Assembly: GCF_009363435.1 (NCBI RefSeq)
Contig: NZ_CP045354.1
Location: 1 to 64,000 of the forward strand
Origin: Labrenzia sp. THAF82
Lineage (GTDB): Bacteria; Pseudomonadota; Alphaproteobacteria; Rhizobiales; Stappiaceae
Length of the DNA: 64,000 bases
Direction of reading: 5' to 3'
Positions within the stretch are counted from its first letter, which is position 1; every line of letters starts with the position of its first letter. Below the pieces are notes generated by a model. That model saw nothing but the letters and a program-made list of their open reading frames with translations. It searched no databases and was not told the origin of the DNA. Both the position numbers and the translations under genes were made by a program. Shown in pieces: positions 1 through 13,800 of the stretch.

Positions 1-1476
1 ATGCAGGTTCAGGAGGCAGGTGGCTCCGAACATTGGAAAAGGGTCAAAAAGCAGCTTCGCGCAGAATTGGGCGATGATGTTTTCACGAGCTGGTTTGCTC
101 GTGTCGACCTTGAGGAACATCAGGACGGCACTGTGCGCCTGTCCGTTCCGACTCGATTTCTTAAACAGTGGATCCAAAACAATTATAATGATCGGCTCAT
201 GGGACTTTGGCAGCGCGAATGCGACAATGTTCACCGAATTGAGCTGACTGTTCGTGGCGCTATCCGGCCGCGCCAGACACCGACAAACAAAGCCAGTCTT
301 GCAGGCCCTGCAGGCGCAACGCCTGTCACAGTCGACACCAGAAACGACAATTTGGGTGATGCTGCACAGGTAACACGCGCCCAGGCTGCAACAGCGGCTC
401 TCGGACGGGGTGATACGGGCGGCGACAGCACAAGAGACGTCCTGCAAGGGGCAGCGCTCGATCCCAAATATACGTTCGACACATTTGTTGAAGGCGAATC
501 CAACAATCTCGCACTTGCTGCAGCCCGTCAGGTCGCATCCGGTGGTGCCGTTACCTTCAACCCGCTTTATCTGCATGCGTCTGTGGGTCTTGGAAAAACT
601 CACCTGATGCAGGCGGTGGCCGCCAAGGCACGTGCCAGCGGACGGAAGGTGCTTTACCTCACCGCCGAGCACTTCATGTACAAATTTGTAGCCGCGCTCA
701 AATCCCAGTCAGCGCTTGCCTTCAAGGACACGCTGCGGACGATTGACCTCCTCCTGATCGACGATATGCAGTTCCTTCACGGCAAACAGGTACAGCAGGA
801 ATTCTGCCATACCCTGAATGCTCTGATCGATGGCGCCCGTCAGGTCATTGTCGCTGCGGACCGTGCACCGTCTGAACTCGACACGCTTGATGACCGTGTC
901 CGTTCACGCCTCTCCGGCGGCCTGGTTGTCGGTATACAAGAGCCTGACTTCACGCTTCGCCGGAACATCCTGACTTCCCGTGTCGAAACCGCACAGAAAA
1001 CCTACCCGCAATTCGCAGTGCCGGACACTGTTCTGGACTACGTTGCCCGACACGTCGCTTCTTCAGGCCGTGATCTGGAAGGGGCTCTGAACCGTCTCAT
1101 CGCGCATAATCAGCTCACCAACCAGCCGATTACGCAGGAAATGGCCGAGATGACATTGCGCGATCTGGTCCGCTCCAGCGAACCACGCCGGGTCAAGATC
1201 GAAGACATCCAGCGGGTTGTTTCCAAGCACTACAACGTAACCAAGGCAGACCTGCTGTCAGCACGCCGAACCCGCACGATCGTGCGTCCGCGTCAGATAG
1301 CCATGTATCTTGCAAAAGTGATGACCCCGCGCTCACTGCCCGAAATCGGTCGCCGTTTCGGCAACCGGGACCACACCACAGTGCTGCACGCGGTACGCAA
1401 AATCGAAGAAATGGCCAGAGCCGATTATGCTCTTGCGCAGGAGCTTGAATTGCTCAAGCGCATGTTGGATGCCTGA
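1..1476 (+). CDS. dnaA: Chromosomal replication initiator DnaA
   Basis: Binds DnaA boxes at the origin and, in its ATP form, opens the duplex and helps load the helicase. The 491-residue length is normal. N-terminal domain I spans about residues 8-80, followed by a low-complexity linker. The AAA+ core has a Walker A motif (SVGLGKTH, about 193-200) and Walker B (LLIDDMQF). The C-terminal box-binding helix carries the family signature [10 protein letters not shown]. The window begins exactly at this ATG, so neither the upstream origin nor the promoter can be seen. A strong terminator follows the stop, so dnaA is probably transcribed apart from dnaN. Confidence 0.98.
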   Translation: MQVQEAGGSEHWKRVKKQLRAELGDDVFTSWFARVDLEEHQDGTVRLSVPTRFLKQWIQNNYNDRLMGLWQRECDNVHRIELTVRGAIRPRQTPTNKASLAGPAGATPVTVDTRNDNLGDAAQVTRAQAATAALGRGDTGGDSTRDVLQGAALDPKYTFDTFVEGESNNLALAAARQVASGGAVTFNPLYLHASVGLGKTHLMQAVAAKARASGRKVLYLTAEHFMYKFVAALKSQSALAFKDTLRTIDLLLIDDMQFLHGKQVQQEFCHTLNALIDGARQVIVAADRAPSELDTLDDRVRSRLSGGLVVGIQEPDFTLRRNILTSRVETAQKTYPQFAVPDTVLDYVARHVASSGRDLEGALNRLIAHNQLTNQPITQEMAEMTLRDLVRSSEPRRVKIEDIQRVVSKHYNVTKADLLSARRTRTIVRPRQIAMYLAKVMTPRSLPEIGRRFGNRDHTTVLHAVRKIEEMARADYALAQELELLKRMLDA

Positions 1477-1528
1477 GACAATCAGCGCATCGACCTGAGC
1501 CCGAAAATACACGGTTTTCTAGCATTTT

Positions 1529-1561
1529 GAGGGCGTTCCAACGGAGCGCCCTCTTGCTTTT
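1529..1561 (+). terminator. Rho-independent terminator after dnaA
   Basis: An 11-bp stem (GAGGGCGTTCC at 1529-1539 with GGAGCGCCCTC at 1543-1553, one wobble pair) closes a 3-base loop and is followed by TTGCTTTT. It lies 53 bases past the dnaA stop. Confidence 0.85.
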
Positions 1562-1620
1562 GAGAGCGGTTAAGGGCAGTGTCTTTCCCCCGCTCCATAA
1601 CGGAGCCCTAAATCCAGTTT

Positions 1621-1645
1621 GCCAGGCAAGTTCGCCTGGCTTTTC
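1621..1645 (+). promoter_or_regulatory. Hairpin with T-tract just before dnaN
   Basis: A perfect 7-bp stem (GCCAGGC/GCCTGGC, 6-base loop) is followed by TTTTC and ends 19 bases before the dnaN start. It has the form of a weak intrinsic terminator. Placed between the dnaA terminator and dnaN, it could attenuate transcription into dnaN or shape its leader. The role is inferred. Confidence 0.4.
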
Positions 1646-1664
1646 ATGAGTACGGAACGAGTGA

Positions 1665-2783
1665 ATGAAAGCGACCCTCGAGCGGACCGACCTCCTCAAG
1701 TCCTTGACCCATGTTCACCGGGTGGTCGAGCGCCGGAACACCATTCCCATCCTGTCGAATGTTCTCTTGCGGGCCGATGGCGGCGCGATCAATCTCAAAG
1801 CGACCGATCTTGACCTGGAAATCGTTGAAACGGTTCCTGCCATGATCGAGTTGCCCGGCGCGACCACCGTGCCGGCCCATATGTTTTACGACATCGTGCG
1901 CAAGCTGCCGGAAGGATCACAAGTCGTCCTGGAAACCACCAGTGACAACGCCACACTGGAAATACGCGCCGGCCGCTCGAAATTCACACTGCAAATGCTG
2001 CCGGAAACGGACTTCCCTGATCTCACGGCCGGTGATTTCAGCCATGGGTTCACTCTTTCGGCCTCAGACATTCGCAAGTTGATCGACACAACGCAGTTCG
2101 CCATTTCGACCGAGGAAACACGCTATTACCTGAACGGGATCTACCTGCACACGGTGGACGCCGACAACGGTCAACAGTTCCGGGCCGTTGCAACCGACGG
2201 TCACCGCCTCGCGCAAGCTGAAGTGGCAGCTCCATCCGGTTCGTCCGGCATGCCTGGCATTATCGTGCCACGCAAAACGGTCGGAGAAATCCAGAAGCTC
2301 CTGGAAGAGCCGGAAGCAGACGTACAGATTGAACTGTCAGACACCAAAATCCGCGCAACCACGGGATCCGTCGTGCTGACATCCAAACTGATCGACGGCA
2401 CTTTCCCCGATTATGGCCGGGTCATTCCGCAAGGCAATGACAAGGAGATGCGCGTCGACAGGGACGAGTTCAAGGAAGCCGTCGACCGCGTGTCGACCAT
2501 CTCCTCCGAGCGCGGGCGCGCCGTCAAACTGTCGCTCGGCGACGGCCGCATGGTGCTGACCGTCAACAACCCTGATTCTGGCAGTGCGACTGAGGAATTG
2601 GCGGTCGAGTATGATGCCGAGGCTATGGAAATCGGCTTCAACTCACGCTACCTGCTTGATATTGCAAATCAATTGAGCAGCGATACAGCCTTGTTCCGGT
2701 TGGCAGACTCCGGCTCGCCGACACTTATCCAGGACAATACGGTTGATGACTGTCTGTTCGTGCTGATGCCGATGCGGGTCTGA
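1665..2783 (+). CDS. dnaN: DNA polymerase III beta subunit (sliding clamp)
   Basis: Homodimeric ring that tethers DNA polymerase III and other clamp-binding proteins to DNA. At 372 residues it is full length. The N-terminus and the C-terminal VLMPMRV ending are typical of bacterial clamps, and the three repeated clamp folds are covered. It sits between dnaA and recF in the classic replication cluster, 38 bases before recF, and probably forms a dnaN-recF transcript. The ATG at 1665 is preceded only by a weak purine-rich stretch (GGAACGAG). Confidence 0.98.
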   Translation: MKATLERTDLLKSLTHVHRVVERRNTIPILSNVLLRADGGAINLKATDLDLEIVETVPAMIELPGATTVPAHMFYDIVRKLPEGSQVVLETTSDNATLEIRAGRSKFTLQMLPETDFPDLTAGDFSHGFTLSASDIRKLIDTTQFAISTEETRYYLNGIYLHTVDADNGQQFRAVATDGHRLAQAEVAAPSGSSGMPGIIVPRKTVGEIQKLLEEPEADVQIELSDTKIRATTGSVVLTSKLIDGTFPDYGRVIPQGNDKEMRVDRDEFKEAVDRVSTISSERGRAVKLSLGDGRMVLTVNNPDSGSATEELAVEYDAEAMEIGFNSRYLLDIANQLSSDTALFRLADSGSPTLIQDNTVDDCLFVLMPMRV

Positions 2784-2821
2784 CGAGAACCTCCGGCAGT
2801 TGAAAAGGCGGAAGTTGGATT

Positions 2822-3979
2822 ATGACAGAGTTCAGGACGGCGCAGCTGACCCGTCTGTCCTTGACCGGCTTCCGCAACTACTCTGCACTTTCCATTGACA
2901 TCTCCGCCAAGCTCGTCACATTCGTTGGTGCCAACGGAGCCGGTAAAACCAACATTCTGGAAGCTATTTCCTTTCTGACCGCCGGGCGAGGCCTCAGGCG
3001 CGCCACTCTGGCCGACATTGCCCAAAAGGGCGGTGACGGCAGCTGGAGTGTTGCGGCAACCGTCATGTTGGACGGTCTGGAGACGAAAATCGGCACAGGG
3101 CTCGCGGCGGGCACACCTGGCCGAAAAGTGCGCATAGATGGCGAGGAAGTCCGGGGGTCGGAAAGCCTTCTTAATTACATGCGTGTTCTTTGGCTGGTAC
3201 CGAGCATGGACGGCCTTTTTACCGGGCCAGGATCAGACAGGCGCCGGTTTCTGGACCGGCTCACGCTCGCGATCGACCCTTCTCACGGACGACGCGTTGC
3301 CGATTTCGAAAATGCACTTCGTCAGAGAAATCGATTGCTTGATCAAGGCGGAGGCGATGCTTTTCTGACTGCTTTGGAACAACAGGTTGCCGAACTTGGA
3401 ACGGCCGTTGCAGTCGCACGCGGGGAAACTGTCGGGCTGTTGAGTCAGATGATTGCCGAACAAGTCGCTCAGTCGTTGCCGTTTCCGCATGCATCCGTCG
3501 CATTGGAGGGAGCGTTTGAATCAGAGATGCTGGGGCTGAGCGCTTCGGACAGGGAAGATCACTACCGCCAGATGCTCAAAGAGGGACGCCCACGTGACCG
3601 GGCCGCCGGACGAACGCTGAACGGGCCTCACCTGAGCGATCTCAAGGTCTTTCATGCCACAAAGAACATGCCGGCCGCCCAATCCTCGACCGGCGAACAG
3701 AAGGCACTGCTGATCGGACTGGTACTGGCGCATGCCGAACTGACGGCGAAAGTCTCCGGCATGACACCCGTCCTGCTGCTCGATGAGATTGCCGCGCACC
3801 TTGATCCCGGCCGCCGGTCTGCACTGTTCCAGAAGCTGAATTCACTCGGTGGGCAGGTTTTCATGACGGGGACAGACAGCGCTCTTTTTGAAGCCTTGCC
3901 CGGAGATGCCGCCGTGTTTGAGATCGAGGATGGCAAGAGCCACCTTCGCACCCCCAGGTGCCCCCTTAAATCCGCCTGA
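2822..3979 (+). CDS. recF: DNA replication/repair protein RecF
   Basis: SMC-like ATPase of the RecFOR pathway, which loads RecA at gaps and helps restart stalled forks. The 385-residue protein has Walker A (GANGAGKT, near residue 40), a C-terminal signature region (STGEQKALLIGLVLAHA) and Walker B (PVLLLDEIAAHLD). It lies directly after dnaN and before gyrB, the conserved order. Confidence 0.96.
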   Translation: MTEFRTAQLTRLSLTGFRNYSALSIDISAKLVTFVGANGAGKTNILEAISFLTAGRGLRRATLADIAQKGGDGSWSVAATVMLDGLETKIGTGLAAGTPGRKVRIDGEEVRGSESLLNYMRVLWLVPSMDGLFTGPGSDRRRFLDRLTLAIDPSHGRRVADFENALRQRNRLLDQGGGDAFLTALEQQVAELGTAVAVARGETVGLLSQMIAEQVAQSLPFPHASVALEGAFESEMLGLSASDREDHYRQMLKEGRPRDRAAGRTLNGPHLSDLKVFHATKNMPAAQSSTGEQKALLIGLVLAHAELTAKVSGMTPVLLLDEIAAHLDPGRRSALFQKLNSLGGQVFMTGTDSALFEALPGDAAVFEIEDGKSHLRTPRCPLKSA

Positions 3980-4051
3980 ATCTTATGGTTTTCCACCATA
4001 ATCCCTTCGCTGGCTTCCTGACAGGCCGCACGCAGTTGAACGACTGCCGGA

Positions 4052-4068
4052 ACCCCGTATAACGGGGT
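4052..4068 (+). promoter_or_regulatory. Short hairpin in the recF-gyrB spacer
   Basis: ACCCCGT/ACGGGGT form a perfect 7-bp stem with a 3-base loop, 33 bases before the gyrB start. No T-tract follows, so it is not a terminator. It could be a leader structure or an operator for supercoiling-responsive control of gyrB; the function is inferred. Confidence 0.3.
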
Positions 4069-4092
4069 GAGAAAAGATAAATCGATTGGTGA

Positions 4093-6555
<2,463 letters not shown>

Positions 6556-6577
6556 TCAGGATCTATATTCGAAAATC

Positions 6578-6604
6578 AAAAGAGCGGTTTTGCCGCTCTT
6601 TTTT
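6578..6604. terminator. Bidirectional terminator between gyrB and the GGDEF-EAL gene
   Basis: A 10-bp stem (AAAAGAGCGG at 6578-6587, CCGCTCTTTT at 6593-6602) has A-rich and T-rich flanks, so it can terminate transcription from either side. The two genes converge here. Confidence 0.85.
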
Positions 6605-6608
6605 GTTG

Positions 6609-8705
6609 TCATTTTCCCGGCCAGGGCACGGGAGCACCGAAGAGATGACCCTGCGCTGCCTCGATGTTCAACTCCCGCAGCAAGTCTGCTTCTTCGTGCG
6701 TTTCGACATGCTTGGCAACAACCTTGATGCCAAGTTCATGAGCTGCACGCACAAGGCCGTTGAGAATTGCAGCTTTTGCGGGTTCCTCGATGACCTGCTG
6801 TGTCAAGCTGGATTCCAGCTTCAACCATTCAACCCGCAGACCCGTCAGGCGAGACAGAACCGGCCAATGGCCGGCAAAATCATCTACGGCCGTCTGGCAC
6901 CCAAGTTCGGCAGCGAACTTGAAAAAGGACTCGATCGTTGCAGGCTCGCGCAGAAAGTCCTTTTCGGCAATCTCCAGGCACAATTTGGCCGCTAGCAACG
7001 GGTTGACGGAAAGGCGGTGATACAGGCCGTCGCGGAAGTTCGGATCACGAGCAGATTCAGCTGAAACGTTCATCGTCAGAATTGACCGCTCGGGGCTTCT
7101 CTCCGCTGCATCCAAAACCCGGTCCAGGGTCCAGGCATCCACCTGGGCAATAAACCCCGATCGTTCGGCAGCAGAGATCCAGGCACGAGACGACAGGCCC
7201 CTGGCGCGATCACCCTGCAGCCGCAGCAAGACTTCCTGACCACACACCCGATCGTTCTTCAGGCACATGATCGGCATGGCGAACAGCGTCAGCTCATTGC
7301 CCCGGAAACTGCCGGCATCAGGAATATCCGCCAGTTCGTTTCGCCGCCGCTGACAATCTGTCGATTGTACGCTGTGGATCTGAACGGATTGCCCGCCGCC
7401 CCTCTTGCCGCGCAGGCACGCATGATCTGCAACGCCCAGGAGCGCTGCGGCGTCGATCTCTTCGGCCACAACACTGCTGTCCACAAAGGCAACACCTATG
7501 GAGCCGCCAATCGTGAAGACCCTGTCACCGACTTCCAACCTGATCCTGTCTAAGCCATCCAGGATCCTTTCGGCCACATCGAGGGCAGCACCTTCACAGG
7601 CAGCGGGAACCATCCCGGCAAACTCATCGCCGCCAATGCGTGCAGCGGTCCCGAATTCACCAAGTGTCAGGCTCAGGCAGGCTGCGACCCGCATGAGCAT
7701 TTCGTCACCGGCATCATGGCCGCCAAGGTCATTGACCTTCTTGAATTCGTCCAGATCGATGTAGTAGACGGCCAGCCCTGTCTCATGGTCGGAGCAAAGT
7801 CGCGTCAATTCCCACTTCAGCGCCTTGGTGAAGGCGCGGCGGTTTTCCAGTCCAGTCAATGGATCGTGGTAGGCAAGCCTTCTGTTTTCGGCAACATCAT
7901 GGGGACAGTCGATATTGCGCCGGATGACTGCCATTGAGGCACGGTGACGGACGCCTTTTTCTGGTTGTTGCCTGATAGGCACAATCCGGACTTCACACAT
8001 CTGACGATCCGTGAGATAGCCCGCGGCTTCGAAGCTTCGGTTTTCAGGGATATGGAGCGTTTGCACCAAATCCTCGTTCCCCGCCTGCAACGCCTCGATC
8101 AAAGTACCGATATCATAGTCACTGCCGATCAGCTCAAGCAGCATCACGGCTCTTTCCTCTGCACTTTCCGATCCGTCGAAAACAAGAATTTCGTCGGGAA
8201 AATGCTCCAGCAGGTCGAGACTTGCCGACGCCGGTTTGGAAGAAACCTCTGTCCGGGAAACAGTCTCCGGCAGCTGCTTGGCGTCCTGGCCATTTTCTTC
8301 CATGTCGAATTGAACAAGGACTGCCTGGTTCGCACCTGTAAGCGACACCACGGAGGTGCAGATCATATGGTGACAGAATTCGCTTCCCGACTTCAGTGTC
8401 ATTGTGCCGCTGGCCTGCGAAGGGACCCCACTGAACGCTGTCGCCAAGACGGTCTTGCACCGTTTCCAGCTTGACCTCGACAACAATGTTTTCAGCCCGG
8501 CGGGCATGAAATCAAGTTTCAAACGGGAGCAGGCATCTCTCAAATGCGTGTTGCAGTGAAGTATGCTTCCATCCTGCGCAACATAAGCAGCAGCAAATGG
8601 CAGGACTTCCAGCAGGGACGTGTGAAATCCCGCAAGACTATTATTATCACTTGTGTGACCGGACCTCTCCAGCCGGTCTTCTAAAAACCGATGGCTGACT
8701 TGCAC
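6609..8705 (-). CDS. GGDEF-EAL c-di-GMP signalling protein with N-terminal PAS-like region
   Basis: Predicted cytoplasmic 698-residue protein that makes and/or breaks c-di-GMP. Residues 1-270 are sensor-like (PAS-type segments, no membrane helix). The GGDEF domain (about 285-440) has an intact RIGGDEFAG active loop. The EAL domain has EVLLR in place of EALLR but keeps the catalytic Asn (MNVSAE), the EIAEKD glutamates, DD (as VDDFAGH rather than DDFGTG), the Lys in WLKLES and the QGHLFG glutamine, so phosphodiesterase activity is possible but loop 6 is atypical. It starts at GTG, as no early ATG is available. The cellulose synthase at 31.9 kb is a plausible downstream c-di-GMP target, but that link is inferred. 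Confidence 0.9.
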   Translation of the reverse strand: MQVSHRFLEDRLERSGHTSDNNSLAGFHTSLLEVLPFAAAYVAQDGSILHCNTHLRDACSRLKLDFMPAGLKTLLSRSSWKRCKTVLATAFSGVPSQASGTMTLKSGSEFCHHMICTSVVSLTGANQAVLVQFDMEENGQDAKQLPETVSRTEVSSKPASASLDLLEHFPDEILVFDGSESAEERAVMLLELIGSDYDIGTLIEALQAGNEDLVQTLHIPENRSFEAAGYLTDRQMCEVRIVPIRQQPEKGVRHRASMAVIRRNIDCPHDVAENRRLAYHDPLTGLENRRAFTKALKWELTRLCSDHETGLAVYYIDLDEFKKVNDLGGHDAGDEMLMRVAACLSLTLGEFGTAARIGGDEFAGMVPAACEGAALDVAERILDGLDRIRLEVGDRVFTIGGSIGVAFVDSSVVAEEIDAAALLGVADHACLRGKRGGGQSVQIHSVQSTDCQRRRNELADIPDAGSFRGNELTLFAMPIMCLKNDRVCGQEVLLRLQGDRARGLSSRAWISAAERSGFIAQVDAWTLDRVLDAAERSPERSILTMNVSAESARDPNFRDGLYHRLSVNPLLAAKLCLEIAEKDFLREPATIESFFKFAAELGCQTAVDDFAGHWPVLSRLTGLRVEWLKLESSLTQQVIEEPAKAAILNGLVRAAHELGIKVVAKHVETHEEADLLRELNIEAAQGHLFGAPVPWPGK

Positions 8706-9046
8706 CAGACCGCCCTTTCAAAAACTCGGATCGAAAGGCGCTACCACACTACTTACGCGCCAAAATCATGCACAAAGTATTATCACAGTTCTTTTGATTA
8801 TTTCTAAAACTGAAAACTTCCCACAACTCTTAGGATTTTTATATTTAACCGGAAATTAACTTTCTACATTTAATATTAATTAAAATTTTAGCAAATTTTT
8901 CTTCAATTTTCACTTTATTGTTGAATTCATGCCATATTTTTTTCACATCCCCGACCTATTCGTGCCGCGACGGAATGTTAGGCGTGCCCATCACAGTTTC
9001 GTCAATTTAAAGCCAAGAGCTGGCCAAGAACCGACAGGATACAACC
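8706..9046. other. AT-rich divergent intergenic region
   Basis: This 341-base spacer separates the divergent GGDEF-EAL and RlpA-like genes and must hold both promoters. The middle (about 8800-8950) is very rich in A and T, with runs such as TTAATATTAATTAAAA. I see no ORF, tRNA or clear hairpin in it. Confidence 0.6.
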
Positions 9047-9463
9047 ATGCATACACGCAGCGCTCTTAAGAGCCTGGTGCGGGCAGGTCTTTGCACAACT
9101 ATGCTCATAGCGGCAGGATCCGCCGCCTTTGCGTCCAATGACAACTTCACACAATGCGGCAAGGCCTCATGGTATAAATTGGGCGGTACGACAGCCAGCG
9201 GAGAGCCCGCCAACCCAAACGGCCTTACGGCGGCACATCGCACCTTGCCTTTTGGGACCATGGTTGAGGTGACCAATCTCTCCAACGGCAAATCGGTTAC
9301 TGTCCGGATCAACGACCGGGGGCCTTATTCGAAAGGCCGTGTGATTGATGTGACCTATGCGGCCGCCAAAAAGCTCGGCTTCATCCGTAAGGGAATAACA
9401 AAGGTGCATGTCTCGGACGGACCGAAGCAAGTCGCCAAGAATACTAAGCAGTTTTGCCGATAA
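9047..9463 (+). CDS. RlpA-like septal/cell-wall protein (DPBB fold)
   Basis: Secreted 138-residue protein. Residues 1-28 form a signal peptide (basic start, hydrophobic core, cut near FAS/NDN). The rest is a double-psi beta-barrel RlpA domain with the hallmarks [24 protein letters not shown] and VRINDRGPY. RlpA proteins cleave denuded peptidoglycan glycan strands or bind them at septa; this one lacks the C-terminal SPOR domain of classical RlpA. I see no lipobox cysteine, so it is probably soluble in the periplasm. Confidence 0.9.
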   Translation: MHTRSALKSLVRAGLCTTMLIAAGSAAFASNDNFTQCGKASWYKLGGTTASGEPANPNGLTAAHRTLPFGTMVEVTNLSNGKSVTVRINDRGPYSKGRVIDVTYAAAKKLGFIRKGITKVHVSDGPKQVAKNTKQFCR

Positions 9464-9711
9464 TTCGCGCTCAATCGATCGGTTTCAGCAATCTTGTCAT
9501 ACGGAAACAGTCAGCTTTTTCCGTAGTAAGTCTCTGTATTTGCAGAGACTATTTAATGACACGATACTTTCACAACTGACTCAGTATGAATAACGATCAG
9601 TCGCATTACAGTGAATCAAAAAATAAAATATTTTACGGTAATGACAATCGATAAAGATGTCGCTAGAGTTGCCGCCGTGGTCGATGGGGCCACGTGCACA
9701 GTAACTTTATT
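9464..9711 (+). other. Intergenic region, possible small RNA upstream of a strong terminator
   Basis: No coding ORF is convincing. The region is AT-rich until about 9665, then holds a GC-rich stretch with a GTGG/CCAC mini-hairpin (9677-9693) just before the terminator at 9712. The terminator lies about 250 bases past the rlpA-like stop, which is far for that gene, so a separate short transcript ending there is plausible. No promoter was assigned. Confidence 0.3.
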
Positions 9712-9741
9712 CGCGCAGTCTTAGGGCTGCGCGTTTTTTTT
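9712..9741 (+). terminator. Strong rho-independent terminator
   Basis: CGCGCAG (9712-9718) pairs with CTGCGCG (9727-9733) around an 8-base loop and is followed by eight T residues. Confidence 0.85.
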
Positions 9742-9832
9742 GTTTTACATCTCAACCATTTGAAATGTTTGCCGGTCACCTCCCGTTTGCGCTCAAAATC
9801 AACGCATCTGCAACCTGCATATGCGGGGAAGA

Positions 9833-11389
9833 TCAAAGCTCCTCCCGCTGGTCGAGCCGGTTCAAAATGGCTTCGGCAGTGGAGCGGTATTGGTCCTGTT
9901 TTTCAGGAGCCATTTTCCTCCAGGTTGCGTAGGGCTGGCCAAGTCGCGGGTTGTTTCGAAGGTGCGGTTCGTTCCTGTCAAGAAAATGCCAATAGAGTGC
10001 GTTGAAAGGACAGGCGCCCTCGCCCGTCTTCCGACTGACCTCGTAAGAACAGGATCTGCAGTAATCCGACATCTTGTTGATGTAATTGCCACTCGAGATA
10101 TAAGGCTTGGAGGCCAGCAGCCCGCCGTCAGCAAACTGGCTCATGCCGATGGTATTCGGTAGTTCGACCCATTCATAAGCATCTGCATAGACCATCAGAT
10201 ACCATTCGTGAACTTCGCTGGGATCAACACCGGCAAGCAACGCGAAGTTTCCTGTCACCATCAGCCGCTGTATGTGATGGGCGTAGGCTTCCTCGATCGT
10301 TTGCGTGACGGCTTCCGCGACACACTTCATCCGCGTTTTGCCCGTCCAGTAGAAGTCCGGCAAATGTCGGCGCGCTTCCAACGCGTTCTCGGATGCATAA
10401 GCCGGCATTTTCAACCAATAGATGCCCCGGACATATTCGCGCCAGCCCAGGATCTGTCGAATGAACCCCTCCGCAGCATTCAAGGGCGCCTTGCCTTCCC
10501 GGTAGGCCGTCTCGACCTGCCGGCAAAGCGTTAGCGCATCAAGAAGCCCGGCATTGAGATAGGCTGAGATGACTGCGTGATACAGAAATTTCTCGCCCTC
10601 CAACATTGCATCCTGATAAGTGCCGAAATTTTCGAGCGACGCCTCAAGAAAGCCTTCGAACGCGGCCTCGGCGTCCTGCTTCGTCACCGCGAACCAGAAC
10701 GGCTCGAGCGATCCGAAATGATCGGCAAACCGGTTCTCGACAAGGTCAAGAACCTCTCTTGTGACTTTGTCCGGCCTAACCCTTTTGGGCGACGGCATGA
10801 AAAGGTCCGATCTTGCCGGTTTGCGGTTCTCCTTATCGAAATTCCATTTGCCCCCAACGGGATTTTCGCCGTCCATCAGCAGTCCGGTTTTGCGGCGCAT
10901 GTCCTGATAAAAGGTTTCCATACGCAGTTGTTTTCGCCCCGTTGCCCAGGCACGAAACTCTGCAGGCGAACACATGAAACGCTGATCTGAAAGGATTTCC
11001 ACCGGCAATCCGAGATCTTCCTGCCAACTTTGCATACCCTCCAGAACTCGCCATTCTCCAGGCTCGGTCAGCAGAATTCCCTCCGGGTTCAGTCGAGCAA
11101 CCGCCCTTTTGACCTCTCCCTTGAAACTGCCGGTGTTGCCAGACGCATCGAGTCGGACATAGTCGACCGACCAGCCTGCAATGCGCAGCTCTTGCTCAAA
11201 ATGGCGCATGGCAGAGAACAGGAATGCGATCTTCTTCTTGTGATGGCGGACATACGTTGCCTCTTCCATGACCTCGACCATCAGCACACGGTCCCGCTTC
11301 TGGTCAGCGTGTCTCAGACTGGACATATCGGGCGACAGCTGATCTCCAAGGATCAACACAAGCTTACGGCAATCGGACGTTTCGTTCAT
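9833..11389 (-). CDS. FeS-BCP family photolyase/cryptochrome (PhrB/CryPro-like)
   Basis: Flavoprotein of the bacterial (6-4) photolyase/cryptochrome group, which repairs UV photoproducts with light or acts as a light sensor. The 518-residue length fits. The N-terminal Rossmann region (LVLILGDQLS) and C-terminal FAD-binding helical domain are present. Four cysteines at 356, 444, 447 and 460 match the spacing of the [4Fe-4S] ligands known from Agrobacterium PhrB (350, 438, 441, 454). That spacing is the strongest support for the assignment. It stands alone, convergent with the terminator at 9712. Confidence 0.93.
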   Translation of the reverse strand: MNETSDCRKLVLILGDQLSPDMSSLRHADQKRDRVLMVEVMEEATYVRHHKKKIAFLFSAMRHFEQELRIAGWSVDYVRLDASGNTGSFKGEVKRAVARLNPEGILLTEPGEWRVLEGMQSWQEDLGLPVEILSDQRFMCSPAEFRAWATGRKQLRMETFYQDMRRKTGLLMDGENPVGGKWNFDKENRKPARSDLFMPSPKRVRPDKVTREVLDLVENRFADHFGSLEPFWFAVTKQDAEAAFEGFLEASLENFGTYQDAMLEGEKFLYHAVISAYLNAGLLDALTLCRQVETAYREGKAPLNAAEGFIRQILGWREYVRGIYWLKMPAYASENALEARRHLPDFYWTGKTRMKCVAEAVTQTIEEAYAHHIQRLMVTGNFALLAGVDPSEVHEWYLMVYADAYEWVELPNTIGMSQFADGGLLASKPYISSGNYINKMSDYCRSCSYEVSRKTGEGACPFNALYWHFLDRNEPHLRNNPRLGQPYATWRKMAPEKQDQYRSTAEAILNRLDQREEL

Positions 11390-11643
11390 CGGTACCTGTG
11401 ACGATTAAGGTCGGTACTCAACAATACGCAGCTAACGCGCAGCTCTATCACATCAGGGGCGTTTTTGTTGCGAACTTCGCTCCAGACCAGACGTATCGCG
11501 ATCTGCGAAGCGCGACTATGGCCGCGAAAATGTCTCGGCCCGAGCGCTTTATGAAACGCCAGAATTCCTGTCCAAAGTAACAGAAAGCCATTGCCCCGGA
11601 TCGCCGGATCTAGTATCAGACGCGTCTATCCGCCGTGCCATTT

Positions 11644-11661
<18 letters not shown>
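11390..11661. other. Spacer between the photolyase gene and tRNA-Arg
   Basis: This 272-base region holds the photolyase promoter side and the tRNA promoter. A short plus-strand ORF at 11398-11580 has no recognisable features and is not called. The last 18 bases before the tRNA encode, on the other strand, the final residues of the recombinase ORF. Confidence 0.5.
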
Positions 11662-13265
<1,604 letters not shown>

Positions 13266-13269
<4 letters not shown>

Positions 13270-13616
13270 GCGTCAATCCTTTCTTCAAAATTCTCCTTTT
13301 CGGTCTGCGGCCTTGTTTCAGCCTTGGCTGCAAACTGTTCGATTATTGCCGTCGCTCTGTTCTGTTTTGCGTTCACGGCCTGTTTCGCTGGATGGATTCC
13401 AAAACCCAGATCGACAAACGCAACGATGATAGACCAGAGTGTTTCTATCATTTCACGTTTCTGGTCTTCCGGGATTGCCGTGTCATCCATAAACGCTTGA
13501 TAGTAATCAACGTCGAGTGTCAGTGCTTTCCACTGTGTCTGACCATTCTTGTCAGATTCGTCACTTGGTCCGTTTCGGCCCGGCGGCTTCACCTTAACAG
13601 GCTTCTTGTTTTTCAT
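13266..13616 (-). CDS. Small unknown protein coupled to the recombinase
   Basis: A 116-residue basic protein with no family I recognise. The start was placed at the ATG of MKNKKPVK because a GGAG lies 7 bases upstream; a longer ORF extends to 13745 without a better ribosome site. The N-terminus is rich in Lys and Pro; a helical middle (about 40-80) and a Gln/Glu-rich end follow. Its stop overlaps the recombinase start (ATGA), so it may be an accessory factor, for example directing integration versus excision. That role is inferred from position only. Confidence 0.65.
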
Positions 13617-13741
13617 GTTTTTGCTCCAAAATTCTATCATGGAGGCTCGGCGTTTCGGGGAATTACCGCCGGAATCTCCAAAGTTATCCCTATCGTTTTT
13701 GCTTCTATTCGAAATTACTTTCGCAATAGAACAAAATAGGA

Positions 13742-13773
13742 ACATTATCTCAGAATTTGTTGAAATTCAACAA
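13742..13773 (-). promoter_or_regulatory. Promoter with 17-bp dyad upstream of the recombinase operon
   Basis: TTGTTGAA-A-TTCAACAA (13757-13773) is a perfect dyad. On the minus strand it overlaps a -35-like TTGTTG (or TTGAAT) followed after 18 (or 15) bases by GATAAT (13749-13744), a near-consensus -10. It lies about 125 bases upstream of the 13616 start, so a repressor bound here could silence the recombinase. Confidence 0.45.
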
Positions 13774-13800
13774 GAATCTACATAGTAGTTCCAATGTATT

